Origin: Arthrobacter sp. NicSoilB4 | GTDB lineage: Bacteria; Actinomycetota; Actinomycetes; Actinomycetales; Micrococcaceae | Length of the DNA stretch: 64,000 bases | Direction of reading: 5' to 3' | Assembly (NCBI RefSeq): GCF_019977335.1 | Contig: NZ_AP024653.1 | Location: forward strand, 3,844,001 to 3,908,000 | In this document: piece after piece, positions 26,243-34,441 of the stretch | How positions within the stretch are numbered: position 1 is the first letter of the stretch | How the letters are laid out: every line of letters begins with the position of its first letter | Notes under the pieces: generated by a model | What the model saw: the letters and a program-made list of their open reading frames with translations, nothing else | What the model was told of the DNA's origin: nothing | Database searches by the model: none | Translations under genes and position numbers: made by a program

Positions 26243-27967
26243 TCAGTACGCGCCCGCGGGCGCGAACATTGCCCTGAAGGTGCGCCACATGATGATGACG
26301 TCGCCCATGATCGACCAGTTTTCGACGTAATAGAGATCCAGGCGCACGGCCTCATCCCACGGCAGGTCCGACCGTCCGTTGACCTGCCACAGCCCGGTAA
26401 TTCCCGGTTTGATCAGCAGCCGGCGGTGCGTGTGGCGCTCATAGCCGCCGACCTCGCGCTGCAGTGGCGGGCGGGGTCCAACCAGGCTCATCTCGCCGGT
26501 CAGGACGTTCCAGAACTGCGGCAGTTCATCCAGCGAGTAGCGGCGCATCCAGCGCCCGCATCTGGTGACCCGGGGATCGTTGTGCATCTTAAACAGCACA
26601 CCGGCGCCCTCGTTCTGTGCTCCCAGCCCGGCCAGCCCGGCTTCGGCGTTGACCACCATGGACCGGAATTTGAGCATCCGGAAAGGATTTCCGGCTTTTC
26701 CGACGCGCTCCTGCCTGAACAGGACCGGCCCCGGGCTATCGTGTTTGACGATGAGCGCCAGGGTAAGAAGCACCGGCGAAAGCAGGACCAGCGCCGTCGC
26801 GGCCACTGCAATGTCCAGCAGCCGTTTGCAGGCATGCTTGGCACCGTTGTAGCGGGGCACATCCACGTGCATAAGCGGCAGCCCTTCCACCGGACGCCAG
26901 TGGATTCGGGGGCCGGCAACGTTGGTCAGGGACGATGCCAGCACAAGCTCGGCCTGGTGCTCCTCCAGCCCCCAGCCCAGTTCGCGGATGTATTGGTTGC
27001 CGCCGGGCACCGGACCGGCCACGATGACCGCCTCCGCCCCGCACCGGCCAACCGTCCGGACGACGTCATCGGTGGAGGACAGGACCGGCACCCGGCGGCC
27101 GTCGACGTCCAGCGTCGTCCCCCGCCTCCCGCCGGGCATGGACACGCCGAGGATTTCGTAGACGGCGCCGGTGTTGCGGGCGATCCGCTTGAGCACGTAC
27201 CGCACATCCTCGGCCTGGCCAATCACAATCGCCTTGACGAGGAACTGCCCCTGGGCCTGCCGCTGGTTGTACCAGCGGCGGGCAATCCAGCGGCTGCCCG
27301 GCAGGAGAATGAGACCCAGCGGGAGGGACACGAGGTAGAACGCCGAAGCCGGCTGGATGCGGAACGCCACCAGCAGGACGGCGAGCAGCCCGAAGACTGC
27401 ACCGCTGGCTGCAGCCACCCTCTTGTATTCGTTGCTCCCGGCCCCCAGGATCTGCGGTTCCCGGGTGCGGTAGAGGCTCAGGGCTGCAACCCACATCACA
27501 CCAAGGACAGCCGCGATGAAGGCCCCGTTCAAGTCTGCAAACGTTCCCGCGGAGGGCTGGCCGCCTTCGAAGGGGACGAGGAATCCAGCCATGACCGAGA
27601 CGACGACCAGAACGGAGTCCGTGCCGCGCAGCAGGCGGCGCAGGAACCGCACCCATTCCCGTCCGGAGGGCCTCGCCCGGGTGGACTGCGCCGTGGCGGG
27701 AATGCCTGCCGGAACGCCGGGAGCGGCCGCCGTGGGTCGAGGGGCGGGGGGCCGCCATTGGGGCGCCAGCGTTGCGCTGGCGCCGTGGAGGACGAGGGGT
27801 GTGCGAAGGGCGTGCGACGCGTAAGCGAGGTCGGCAACCGTGCCCCCTGTAGGGACGGCACTGGGGAGGGCACTGGGGACGGCACTGCGGACGGGATTGC
27901 GGACGGCCCTGCGGCCGGCGCCATGGAGGGAGAGCGTAAGGCGCGTGCCCTCGGTCTTGGGTGTCAC
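26243..27967 (-). CDS. Polyprenyl-phosphate sugar phosphotransferase (initiating, WbaP-like)
   Basis: A 574-aa membrane enzyme that starts glycan assembly by putting a sugar-phosphate on undecaprenyl phosphate. Four N-terminal helices lie at about 100-225, a Rossmann-like CoA-binding-type domain follows, and the catalytic bacterial-sugar-transferase domain covers about 370-574. That domain has KFRSMVVNAE, RRYSLDELPQFWNVL and SLVGPRPPL with PGITGLWQVNGRS. The first 60 residues are a Pro/Ala-rich tail built of 4-residue repeats. The GTG at 27967 is used as start. It is the first gene of the operon. Confidence 0.92.
   Translation of the reverse strand: MTPKTEGTRLTLSLHGAGRRAVRNPVRSAVPSALPSAVPTGGTVADLAYASHALRTPLVLHGASATLAPQWRPPAPRPTAAAPGVPAGIPATAQSTRARPSGREWVRFLRRLLRGTDSVLVVVSVMAGFLVPFEGGQPSAGTFADLNGAFIAAVLGVMWVAALSLYRTREPQILGAGSNEYKRVAAASGAVFGLLAVLLVAFRIQPASAFYLVSLPLGLILLPGSRWIARRWYNQRQAQGQFLVKAIVIGQAEDVRYVLKRIARNTGAVYEILGVSMPGGRRGTTLDVDGRRVPVLSSTDDVVRTVGRCGAEAVIVAGPVPGGNQYIRELGWGLEEHQAELVLASSLTNVAGPRIHWRPVEGLPLMHVDVPRYNGAKHACKRLLDIAVAATALVLLSPVLLTLALIVKHDSPGPVLFRQERVGKAGNPFRMLKFRSMVVNAEAGLAGLGAQNEGAGVLFKMHNDPRVTRCGRWMRRYSLDELPQFWNVLTGEMSLVGPRPPLQREVGGYERHTHRRLLIKPGITGLWQVNGRSDLPWDEAVRLDLYYVENWSIMGDVIIMWRTFRAMFAPAGAY
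27855..27914. repeat. Five tandem 12-bp units in the sugar transferase N-terminus
   Basis: Five consecutive 12-bp units (27855, 27867, 27879, 27891, 27903) are related to ACGGCACTGGGG with one to four changes each. On the minus strand they encode 4-residue units (RRAV, RNPV, RSAV, PSAL, PSAV) in the N-terminal low-complexity tail. A length change in 12-bp steps would keep the frame. Confidence 0.8.
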
Positions 27968-28029
27968 AGGTGCCCGCAGGGGTCAACGGGCCGCGGGCGG
28001 ACCGACGCTTTGTCCGCATAAAAAAAGGC

Positions 28030-28051
28030 TGTCCGGTCATTTGGCCGAACA
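28030..28051. promoter_or_regulatory. TGTCCGG-N8-CCGAACA near-palindrome
   Basis: Seven-base arms with one mismatch lie 60-85 bp upstream of the sugar-transferase start. The left arm TGTCCGG matches the core of the larger inverted repeat at 28214. Two copies of the same half-site in one leader suggest binding of one regulator; this is inference. Confidence 0.4.
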
Positions 28052-28213
28052 TCCATGACGACAAGGAATATGCGTGCCATTGCGACTCCCTCCAAACGGC
28101 AATTGGCTTCATCAATTGATGCCTGAGCCAATCCAAGTTGGTGGGACCACCGCGGTCACGAGTGGTTGATACCCGGGTTGATACTTGCCTTTGAGAACAG
28201 CCCTCCGGCGGCG

Positions 28214-28243
28214 GTGTCCGGGTAGTACTCACTACCCGGACAC
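28214..28243. promoter_or_regulatory. Perfect 12-bp inverted repeat upstream of the glycan operon
   Basis: GTGTCCGGGTAG (28214-28225) and its exact reverse complement (28232-28243) flank a 6-nt loop. On neither strand does a T-run follow, so an operator or an mRNA leader hairpin is likelier than a terminator. It could equally end transcription of the diacylglycerol-kinase-like gene's neighbour region. Confidence 0.6.
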
Positions 28244-28307
28244 ACGCCCTTGGGCTGGCACCGGATATCGGACAGACAAGTATCGCCGGCGCCGGCTTCG
28301 GCTCTTG

Positions 28308-29318
28308 CTAGGAGGCCATCCGGATTTTCAGGGCGTCGCGCTCAACGGCGACGGCGAGATGCGTTCCGGTGCCGAGGTGGTCACCGTCCAGCTGGAATTC
28401 CTGCTCGTGCTCGAGGGTGATCTCGGCCGACTTGCCCTGGAAGTACTCCACGGATTCGGTCTCGTTCTTGTTCCGGCCGAAGATCCCGGCCACAACTCCC
28501 AGCCAGCCGAGCCGGCCGCGCGGCGCCAGGATCAGCAGGTCCAGCGCGCCGTCGTCGACCTTGGCGTCCGGGAAGATCTCGACGCCGCCCATGATCCGGC
28601 CGCAGTTGCCGATCATGACGCTGCGGATCCTGCGGCGGACGGGTTCGCCGCCGTCGACGCTGATCTTCGCTTTGACCGGTTTGCCGGGGAGCTTGCGGAT
28701 GCCGGCCTCGACGTACGCGAGCCACCCCATCCGGTCCTTCAGCGCATCAACGGTGTCGGCCATGATGGCGGCGTCGTAGCCGAGTCCGGCCATGACCAGG
28801 AAGACCTGTTCGTCGTCCGAGTGGTCCAGCCGGGCCTTGACGACATCGATGGCCTTTTCGCTGCCGTTGAGCACGTCGTAGCAGGCGGATACCGGATCGG
28901 TGATGTCAACACCGAGGTTGCGGGCCAGCAGGTTGCCGGTTCCCAGCGGCACCAGTCCCATCGGCGTTCCGGTCCCCGCGAGCACCTCAGCGACGCAGCG
29001 CACGGTGCCGTCGCCGCCGGCGGCAATCACGACGTCGGCCCCCGCTTCCAGCGCCTCGCGCGCCTGCCCGGTTCCCGGGTCTTCGACGGTGGTTTCGAGC
29101 CAGAGCGGCTCCGCCCAGCCTTGCGTTTCGCACAGCCGGTAGATTGCGCCCTTGAGCGCCGGACCGGATGATTTGGCGGGGTTGATGACGACGGCGGCGC
29201 GCCTGGGCTGCGTTGTGCTGTCAGGCTGCGTTGTGCTGTCAGGCTGCGTTGTGCTGTCGGGCGCGGTGCTGCCGTCAGTCGCGGTGCTGCTGTCAAGCGC
29301 GGGATTGTTCTCTGGCAT
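28308..29318 (-). CDS. Diacylglycerol kinase-family (lipid/sphingosine kinase-like) protein
   Basis: A 336-aa DAGK-catalytic-domain protein. The ATP-binding GGDGT is at residues 101-105, PLGTGNLLARNLG follows, and the family's later motifs GLGYDAAIMADT and LDGDHLGTG are present. It would phosphorylate diacylglycerol or a related lipid. The N-terminal 40 residues are Ser/Thr/Asp-rich with three PDSTTQ repeats and no fold. It stands alone, with the same orientation as the glycan operon but 340 bp away. Confidence 0.88.
   Translation of the reverse strand: MPENNPALDSSTATDGSTAPDSTTQPDSTTQPDSTTQPRRAAVVINPAKSSGPALKGAIYRLCETQGWAEPLWLETTVEDPGTGQAREALEAGADVVIAAGGDGTVRCVAEVLAGTGTPMGLVPLGTGNLLARNLGVDITDPVSACYDVLNGSEKAIDVVKARLDHSDDEQVFLVMAGLGYDAAIMADTVDALKDRMGWLAYVEAGIRKLPGKPVKAKISVDGGEPVRRRIRSVMIGNCGRIMGGVEIFPDAKVDDGALDLLILAPRGRLGWLGVVAGIFGRNKNETESVEYFQGKSAEITLEHEQEFQLDGDHLGTGTHLAVAVERDALKIRMAS
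29206..29259. repeat. Three 18-bp tandem units in the lipid kinase N-terminus
   Basis: Three consecutive 18-bp units (29206-29223, 29224-29241, 29242-29259) are identical except for the last base of the third. They encode the PDSTTQ repeats of the N-terminal tail. The near identity suggests recent duplication. Confidence 0.9.
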
Positions 29319-29475
29319 GGCGTCCTTCGAAGGCAGGGGGGCGTGGTGTGTCCCGGTTTGAAATCCTAGCGGGGTTCCGCGCTAAACACCGGCAGCCGGG
29401 GCGCGAACCGTGGACGCTTGCGCGCAGGGGTCACTAGACTGGCCATGCTCAGTACTGGGCGGGAAGCAGGAGCTC

Positions 29476-29715
29476 ATGTCCGAACCACAGGAGAACTACT
29501 CGGCCGAGGCCGAGGCGTCCAGCATGGATCCCCACGACTGGGGCCGTGCCATGGCGCTGGCGGTCACACGGCTGGCAGAGCAGCTCGCCCCCGCGGACAG
29601 CGAGGACATCCATGCCTCGCTCGTGGGCAAGGACCTGCACCTTAAGATCCGTGACGACGCCGCGGGGGTCACCATCACGGTCTCCACATCACCGGTTCCG
29701 GGGCGCTCCACCTAG
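29476..29715 (+). CDS. Small protein of unknown function
   Basis: A 79-aa acidic protein; no family recognised. CAGGAG lies just before the ATG at 29476, which decides the start. A helical N-terminal half (WGRAMALAVTRLAEQLA) is followed by strand-like segments DLHLKIRDDAAGVTITVS, which suggests a small alpha/beta fold. It is convergent with pcaR. Confidence 0.65.
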   Translation: MSEPQENYSAEAEASSMDPHDWGRAMALAVTRLAEQLAPADSEDIHASLVGKDLHLKIRDDAAGVTITVSTSPVPGRST

Positions 29716-29721
29716 CAAGCG

Positions 29722-30537
29722 TCAGTGTCCGGAGGAGAGGTCGGCGGAAATGAGTCCGGCGGCGGCCACGGTTGCTGCCCGCACGGAGTCCAGATAGGCC
29801 TCCGGGTCCGGCCGGGCGGCAACGGACTGGGCCTGCATGGACACGTTGATGGCGGCGACCGTCTGGGGCCCGTCATGGACCGGCGCGGCGACGGACATTA
29901 GGCCGGGCTCAAGTTCCTGGTTGAGCAGGCACCAGCCCTGGGTCCTCACGTTGGCCAGTTCCGCAAGCAGACCCTCCTGTGTTCCGATGGCGTTCTGGGT
30001 CAGGGGCAGGATGTCAGCGCGTGTGAGGTATTCCTCCAGCTGGGCGGGCGGCAGGGCCGCCAGCAGCACCCTGCCCATCGACGTGGCGTAGGCCGGGAAG
30101 CGGGTGCCGACGGTGATGCCTACGGTCATGATCCGGCGCGTCGCCACCCGGGCAATGTAGGCGATGTCCGTACCTTCGAGCACGGCGGCCGACGTCGACT
30201 CCCCCAGCTGCAGGGACAGCTCCTCGAGGTGGGGCTGGGCAAGCTGCGGCAGGGACAGCCCGGACAAGTAGGCGTAGCCCAGCTGCAGCACCTTGGCGGT
30301 CAGGGCGAAAATCTTGCCGTCGGTGCGGACGTAGCCCAACTCCACGAGCGTGTAGAGGAACCGGCGTGCGGTGGCCCGGGTGAGGTCTGTCCGGGCCGCC
30401 ACCTCGGTCAGGGTCATCTTCGGATGGTCCGTGTCGAACGCGCGGATCACCGCTAGCCCGCGCGCCAGCGACTGCACGTACTGGTCGCTGGCCACCGGCG
30501 CGCCATCGGCCCTGGCGGCCTTTGCTGCGTCAATCAT
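29722..30537 (-). CDS. pcaR: IclR-family regulator of the protocatechuate genes
   Basis: A 271-aa transcription factor with an N-terminal winged helix (about 18-80, LTEVAARTDLTRATARRFLYTL) and a C-terminal IclR effector domain. Its sequence is of the PcaR/PcaU/PobR branch, which responds to protocatechuate or beta-ketoadipate. The ATG at 30537 has GGGAGG at the right distance; the GTG two codons earlier is too close. It ends the qui-pca operon, 47 bp after pcaJ. Confidence 0.85.
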   Translation of the reverse strand: MIDAAKAARADGAPVASDQYVQSLARGLAVIRAFDTDHPKMTLTEVAARTDLTRATARRFLYTLVELGYVRTDGKIFALTAKVLQLGYAYLSGLSLPQLAQPHLEELSLQLGESTSAAVLEGTDIAYIARVATRRIMTVGITVGTRFPAYATSMGRVLLAALPPAQLEEYLTRADILPLTQNAIGTQEGLLAELANVRTQGWCLLNQELEPGLMSVAAPVHDGPQTVAAINVSMQAQSVAARPDPEAYLDSVRAATVAAAGLISADLSSGH

Positions 30538-30584
30538 CTCCACCCCTCCCGGTCCCGCATCACTCTATCCGTGCGAGCCGCCGG

Positions 30585-31265
30585 TCAGCTCCCCGCGGTG
30601 GCCGCGGCCTTGAGCCGTACCGGGACCATTTCCTGGAGTTCCTCGAGGGTGCAGCCGAAGGTCTCCCGCACGCTCACGCCGTCGGGACCGGTCAGGAAGA
30701 CGGCCTTGTCCGTGTAAATCCGGGTCACGCAGCCGATCCCGGTCAGCGGGTAGGTGCACGTTTCGACGAGCTTGGAGACTCCCTCGCGGGTCAGGAGCGT
30801 CATCATAACAAAGACGTCCTTGGCCCCGGTGGCGAGGTCCATGGCTCCGCCGACGGCCGGGATCGCGTCCGGCGCGCCGGTGTGCCAATTGGCGAGGTCG
30901 CCGGTGGCGGAGACCTGGAAGGCCCCCAGCACGCAGATGTCCAGGTGCCCGCCGCGCATGATCGCGAAGGAGTCCGCGTGGTGGAAGTAGGAAGCCCCGG
31001 GCAGCTCGGTCACCGGAATCTTGCCGGCGTTGATGAGGTCGCCGTCGATCTGGCCTCCGGTGGCCTCGGGGCCCATGCCCAGCATGCCGTTTTCGGTGTG
31101 GAGCGTGATGTTCTGCTCCGGCTCGAGGTAGTTGGAGACCAGTGTGGGCTGGCCGATGCCGAGGTTCACATAGGAGCCTGGCTCGATGTCCCGGGCCACG
31201 AGGCGGGCCAGGTCGTCGCGGCCCAGCGGCTTGTCGGAGGTCTGGATACGGGTCTGGACGCTCAT
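30585..31265 (-). CDS. pcaJ: 3-oxoadipate CoA-transferase, subunit B
   Basis: A 226-aa subunit of the enzyme that moves CoA from succinyl-CoA to 3-oxoadipate. The catalytic Glu58 lies in HTENGMLGMGP, and the glycine loop NLGIGQPTLVS precedes it. The start at 31265 is one base after the pcaI stop, so the pair is co-translated. Confidence 0.93.
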   Translation of the reverse strand: MSVQTRIQTSDKPLGRDDLARLVARDIEPGSYVNLGIGQPTLVSNYLEPEQNITLHTENGMLGMGPEATGGQIDGDLINAGKIPVTELPGASYFHHADSFAIMRGGHLDICVLGAFQVSATGDLANWHTGAPDAIPAVGGAMDLATGAKDVFVMMTLLTREGVSKLVETCTYPLTGIGCVTRIYTDKAVFLTGPDGVSVRETFGCTLEELQEMVPVRLKAAATAGS

Positions 31266-31266
31266 C

Positions 31267-31926
31267 TCAGGCCACCTTAACAATGCTGTTGACGTAGATT
31301 CCGGGGGTCACGATGTTTTCGGGGTCCAGCCCCCCGGCCTCGACGATTTCGGAGACCTGGACCACGGTGTGCCGGGCCGCGGCGGCCATGATGGGGCCGA
31401 AGTTCCGGGCCGTCTTGCGGTAGACGAGGTTGCCCTTGGCATCGGCCGTGAGCGCCTTGATGAGCGCGACGTCGGCGTGGATGGGGGTTTCGAAGACCTG
31501 CCATTTGCCGTCGAAGATGCGGGTTTCCTTGCCTTCGGCCAGCATGGTGCCGTAGCCGGTGGGGGTGAAGAAGCCGCCGATCCCGGCGCCGGCGGCGCGG
31601 ATCCGCTCGGCCAGGTTGCCCTGGGGAACGAGTTCTAGTTCGATCTCGCCGGCCCGGAACTTCGTGTCGAAGTGCCAGGAGTCGGACTGCCGCGGGAACG
31701 AGCAGATCATCTTCTTCACCCGGCCCTCCTTGATCAGCAGGGCCAGGCCCTGATCACCCTGACCGGCGTTGTTATTGACCACGGTGAGGTCCTTGGCGCC
31801 GCAGTCCATCAGGGCGTCGATCAGTTCGAACGGCTGCCCGGCGTTGCCGAAACCGCCGATCATCACGGTGGAGCCGTCCTTGACGCCGGCGACGGCCTCG
31901 TTGACGCTGTCTACGAAGTTCAGCAT
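31267..31926 (-). CDS. pcaI: 3-oxoadipate CoA-transferase, subunit A
   Basis: A 219-aa partner of PcaJ. The family signature MIGGFGNAGQP is near residues 22-32, followed by VVNNNAGQGDQGLALLI. It lies between pcaF and pcaJ with tiny gaps, as in canonical pca operons. Confidence 0.93.
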   Translation of the reverse strand: MLNFVDSVNEAVAGVKDGSTVMIGGFGNAGQPFELIDALMDCGAKDLTVVNNNAGQGDQGLALLIKEGRVKKMICSFPRQSDSWHFDTKFRAGEIELELVPQGNLAERIRAAGAGIGGFFTPTGYGTMLAEGKETRIFDGKWQVFETPIHADVALIKALTADAKGNLVYRKTARNFGPIMAAAARHTVVQVSEIVEAGGLDPENIVTPGIYVNSIVKVA

Positions 31927-31929
31927 GTC

Positions 31930-33162
31930 CTAGCTCTTTACTTGGTTTGCCGGCAGTGTTTTTGCCGGGGCGGCGGATGAGGTGACGTTTTCGAGGACGA
32001 CGGCGAGGCCCTGGCCGACGCCGATGCAGATCGCGGCGACGCCCCAGCGCTGCCCGGAGGCCTCCAGGGACCGGGCGAGGGTGCCGAGGATCCGGGCGCC
32101 GGACGCCCCCAGCGGGTGGCCCATGGCGATCGCGCCGCCGTGCCTGTTCACGATCGACGGGTCGATGCCCCAGGCGTTGACGCAGGCCAGGGACTGCGCC
32201 GCGAACGCCTCGTTCAGTTCGACGGCGCCCACCTGGTCCCAGCCGATCCCGGCCTTCGCGAGGGCCTTGTTCGCGGCCTCCACCGGGGCGTAGCCGAAGA
32301 ACTGCGGATCGTTGGCGTGCGCGCCGCGGCCCGCGACGCGGGCCAGCGGGTCCATCCCCAGGATGCCGGCGGCGTTTTCGGAGCCGAGCCACGCCGCGGA
32401 CGCGCCGTCGGAGAGCGGGGAGGCGTTCCCGGCGGTGACGGTGCCGTTCCCGGTCCGGAACACGGTCGCCAGACCGGCGAGCTTCTCCGCCGAGGACCCG
32501 GGACGGATGCCCTCGTCGCGGACCAGGTCCGTGCCAGGGACCGGGGCGACGAGCCGGTCGTAGAAACCCTCGTCCCACGCCGCGGCGGCCAGGTTGTGGG
32601 AGTTCGCGGAGAACTCGTCCTGCGCCTGCCGGGTGATCCCGTATTTCTCCGCCAGCCGTTCGGTGGCCTCGCCCAGGGACACGGTCCAGTCCGGGCGCAT
32701 GGCCTTGTTCACCAGCCGCCACCCCAGCGTGGTGGAAACCAGGGCCATGTCACCGGCCGGGTAGGGCTTCTCCGTCTTGGGCAGCACCCAGGGGGCGCGG
32801 GACATCGATTCGGCCCCGCCGACCAGCATCAGGTCCGCGTCGCCGGTGTTGACCTGGCGGGAGGCGATGATCGCCGCATCCAGCGAGGACCCGCAGAGCC
32901 GGTTGACCGTGGTCCCCGGGATGGACACGGGAAGCCCCGCGAGCAGCGTGCCCATCCGGGCGATGTTGCGGTTTTCCTCGCCGGCGCCGTTGGCGTTGCC
33001 GAACACCACCTCGTCGATGCGTCCGGCGTCGAGGCCCGGGGCCCGCCGGACCATCTCACCGATCACGTGGGCTGCGAGGTCGTCCGGGCGGACACCGGCA
33101 AGCCCGCCGCCAAACTTGCCAAACGGAGTCCTCACGGCGTCGTAAAGATAAGCCTGGTTCAT
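31930..33162 (-). CDS. pcaF: 3-oxoadipyl-CoA thiolase
   Basis: A 410-aa thiolase that splits 3-oxoadipyl-CoA into succinyl-CoA and acetyl-CoA, the final step. The acyl-accepting Cys90 lies in VNRLCGSSLDA, the His motif is GGAIAMGHPLGASGAR and the second catalytic Cys is in CIGVGQG near 385. The ATG overlaps the pcaC stop as ATGA. Confidence 0.95.
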   Translation of the reverse strand: MNQAYLYDAVRTPFGKFGGGLAGVRPDDLAAHVIGEMVRRAPGLDAGRIDEVVFGNANGAGEENRNIARMGTLLAGLPVSIPGTTVNRLCGSSLDAAIIASRQVNTGDADLMLVGGAESMSRAPWVLPKTEKPYPAGDMALVSTTLGWRLVNKAMRPDWTVSLGEATERLAEKYGITRQAQDEFSANSHNLAAAAWDEGFYDRLVAPVPGTDLVRDEGIRPGSSAEKLAGLATVFRTGNGTVTAGNASPLSDGASAAWLGSENAAGILGMDPLARVAGRGAHANDPQFFGYAPVEAANKALAKAGIGWDQVGAVELNEAFAAQSLACVNAWGIDPSIVNRHGGAIAMGHPLGASGARILGTLARSLEASGQRWGVAAICIGVGQGLAVVLENVTSSAAPAKTLPANQVKS

Positions 33163-33614
33163 GCTGTCGGGTCCATTTCTGTGTTGTCCATGGAATGGAA
33201 CACCTCCTGCGCGGTCTTGAATGCCGTATTGGCGGAGGGGACCCCGCAGTAGATGGCGGTCTGCAGCAGGATTTCCTTGATGTCGTCCCGGCTCAGGCCG
33301 TTGGTGATGGCGGCGCGGAGATGCATCGCCAGCTCTTCCCAGTGCCCGTGGGCCACCATGGCGGTGATGGTGACCGCTGAGCGCATCTGGCGGCTCAGTC
33401 CCGGCCGGGTCCAGATGCCGCCCCAGGCGATCCGGGTGATCATGTCCTGGAAGTCCTCGGTGAAGGAATCCTTGTTCGCGTTGGCACGGTCCACGTGCGC
33501 GGCGCCGAGGACCTCGCGGCGGACCGCCATGCCGCCGTCGTAGATTTCCTGGCTGGTGGCGTCCGGCTGGACAACGCCGTGCCGCGCCGCGCCGCTGGGA
33601 TCTGCGCCGCTCAC
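33159..33614 (-). CDS. pcaC: 4-carboxymuconolactone decarboxylase
   Basis: A 151-aa small helical protein that decarboxylates 4-carboxymuconolactone to 3-oxoadipate enol-lactone. The family motifs are REVLGAAHVDRA, then SRQMRSAVTITAMVAHG and KEILLQTAIYCGVPSAN. I place the start at a GTG (33614) overlapping the pcaD stop as GTGA; longer upstream reading is only a frame shadow of pcaD. In many actinobacteria this domain is fused to PcaD as PcaL; here the two are separate. Confidence 0.93.
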   Translation of the reverse strand: MSGADPSGAARHGVVQPDATSQEIYDGGMAVRREVLGAAHVDRANANKDSFTEDFQDMITRIAWGGIWTRPGLSRQMRSAVTITAMVAHGHWEELAMHLRAAITNGLSRDDIKEILLQTAIYCGVPSANTAFKTAQEVFHSMDNTEMDPTA

Positions 33615-34441
33615 TTTGCTGCTCCGGCGGATTCGGCCCAGTTGATGAGGCTCCGCATCAGCTCGGCGACGTGGCCGGGCGCCTCGAACGGTGCCAGATG
33701 TGCCACGCCCTCGAGGGTGGCGGCACTGGCGGTGCCGCCGCCGGCGGTGATTCCTTCGACGATCTCCGCGGCCAGCGACGGCGGTGCCACGCCGTCCTTG
33801 GCACCCGCGATAGCCTGCGTGGGGACGCTGATGCTGCCGAGTTCGTCCCGGATGTCGTAGGCGGCAAGGGCTTCGCAGCAGAAGGCGTAGCTGAAGCGGT
33901 CGGCGTCGCGCAGGCTGTGCAGCAGCCGGCTGCTGAGCTCCGGCTGGTGCTCCATGAAGCCGGACGCGAACCAGCGCTGCGCAGAGCCCTGGATCATCAC
34001 CGGGGTTCCCTGGATGCGCACGGTTTCGGCGCGTTCCAGCCAGCCCTCCGGAGTGCCCAGCCTGGCGCCGGTGCACTGCACGGACAGGCTCTTGAGGCGT
34101 TCGCCATGCTTGATGCCCAACTGCAGCCCGGCGGCGCCGCCGAGGGAGACCCCGGCGTAGTGGAACCGCGCGCCGGGGGCAATGGAATCGACCAGCTCGA
34201 CGACGGCGTCGGCGAGCTCGGAGACGGTGAAGGTCTCCGTGGCGGCCGGTGAGATGCCGTGGCCCGGCAGGTCCCAGGCGACGACGTCGACGTCGTCCCC
34301 GAGCAGGGCGCCGGCCTGGGTCCACAGCAGCGTGGACGTCCCCAGGGACGGGCCCACCACCAGGAGGGGTTTGTCCCCCAGCGGACGCTGGGGCGACAGC
34401 AGTACTGCCTTGACTGTGGGTCTAGCCACGGGGGGCTCCAT
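33611..34441 (-). CDS. pcaD: 3-oxoadipate enol-lactonase
   Basis: A 276-aa alpha/beta hydrolase that opens the enol-lactone to 3-oxoadipate. The nucleophile is Ser99 in GVSLGG, the oxyanion-hole part is LVVGPSLGTSTLLW, and the C-terminal His lies in EGVAHLAPFEAP. The gene starts inside the last 20 bases of pcaB and overlaps pcaC by GTGA. Confidence 0.92.
   Translation of the reverse strand: MEPPVARPTVKAVLLSPQRPLGDKPLLVVGPSLGTSTLLWTQAGALLGDDVDVVAWDLPGHGISPAATETFTVSELADAVVELVDSIAPGARFHYAGVSLGGAAGLQLGIKHGERLKSLSVQCTGARLGTPEGWLERAETVRIQGTPVMIQGSAQRWFASGFMEHQPELSSRLLHSLRDADRFSYAFCCEALAAYDIRDELGSISVPTQAIAGAKDGVAPPSLAAEIVEGITAGGGTASAATLEGVAHLAPFEAPGHVAELMRSLINWAESAGAAK

Larger units (their letters stand above)
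27968..28307. other. Non-coding leader of the glycan operon
   Basis: No gene is visible in this 340-bp stretch between the diacylglycerol-kinase-like gene and the sugar transferase. It holds a TGTCCGG-N8-CCGAACA near-palindrome (28030-28051), an oligo-A tract (28020-28026), the direct repeat GGTTGATAC near 28153-28175, and a perfect 12-bp inverted repeat (28214-28243). It must carry the promoter of the operon at 17439-27967. Confidence 0.7.

Noticed and set aside
29206..29259. CRISPR-like repeat array
   Set aside because: The 18-bp units are contiguous without spacers and encode protein repeats.
33615..34325. Upstream extension of the pcaC frame through pcaD
   Set aside because: Only an Arg/Pro-rich frame shadow of pcaD; the true start is the GTG at 33614.
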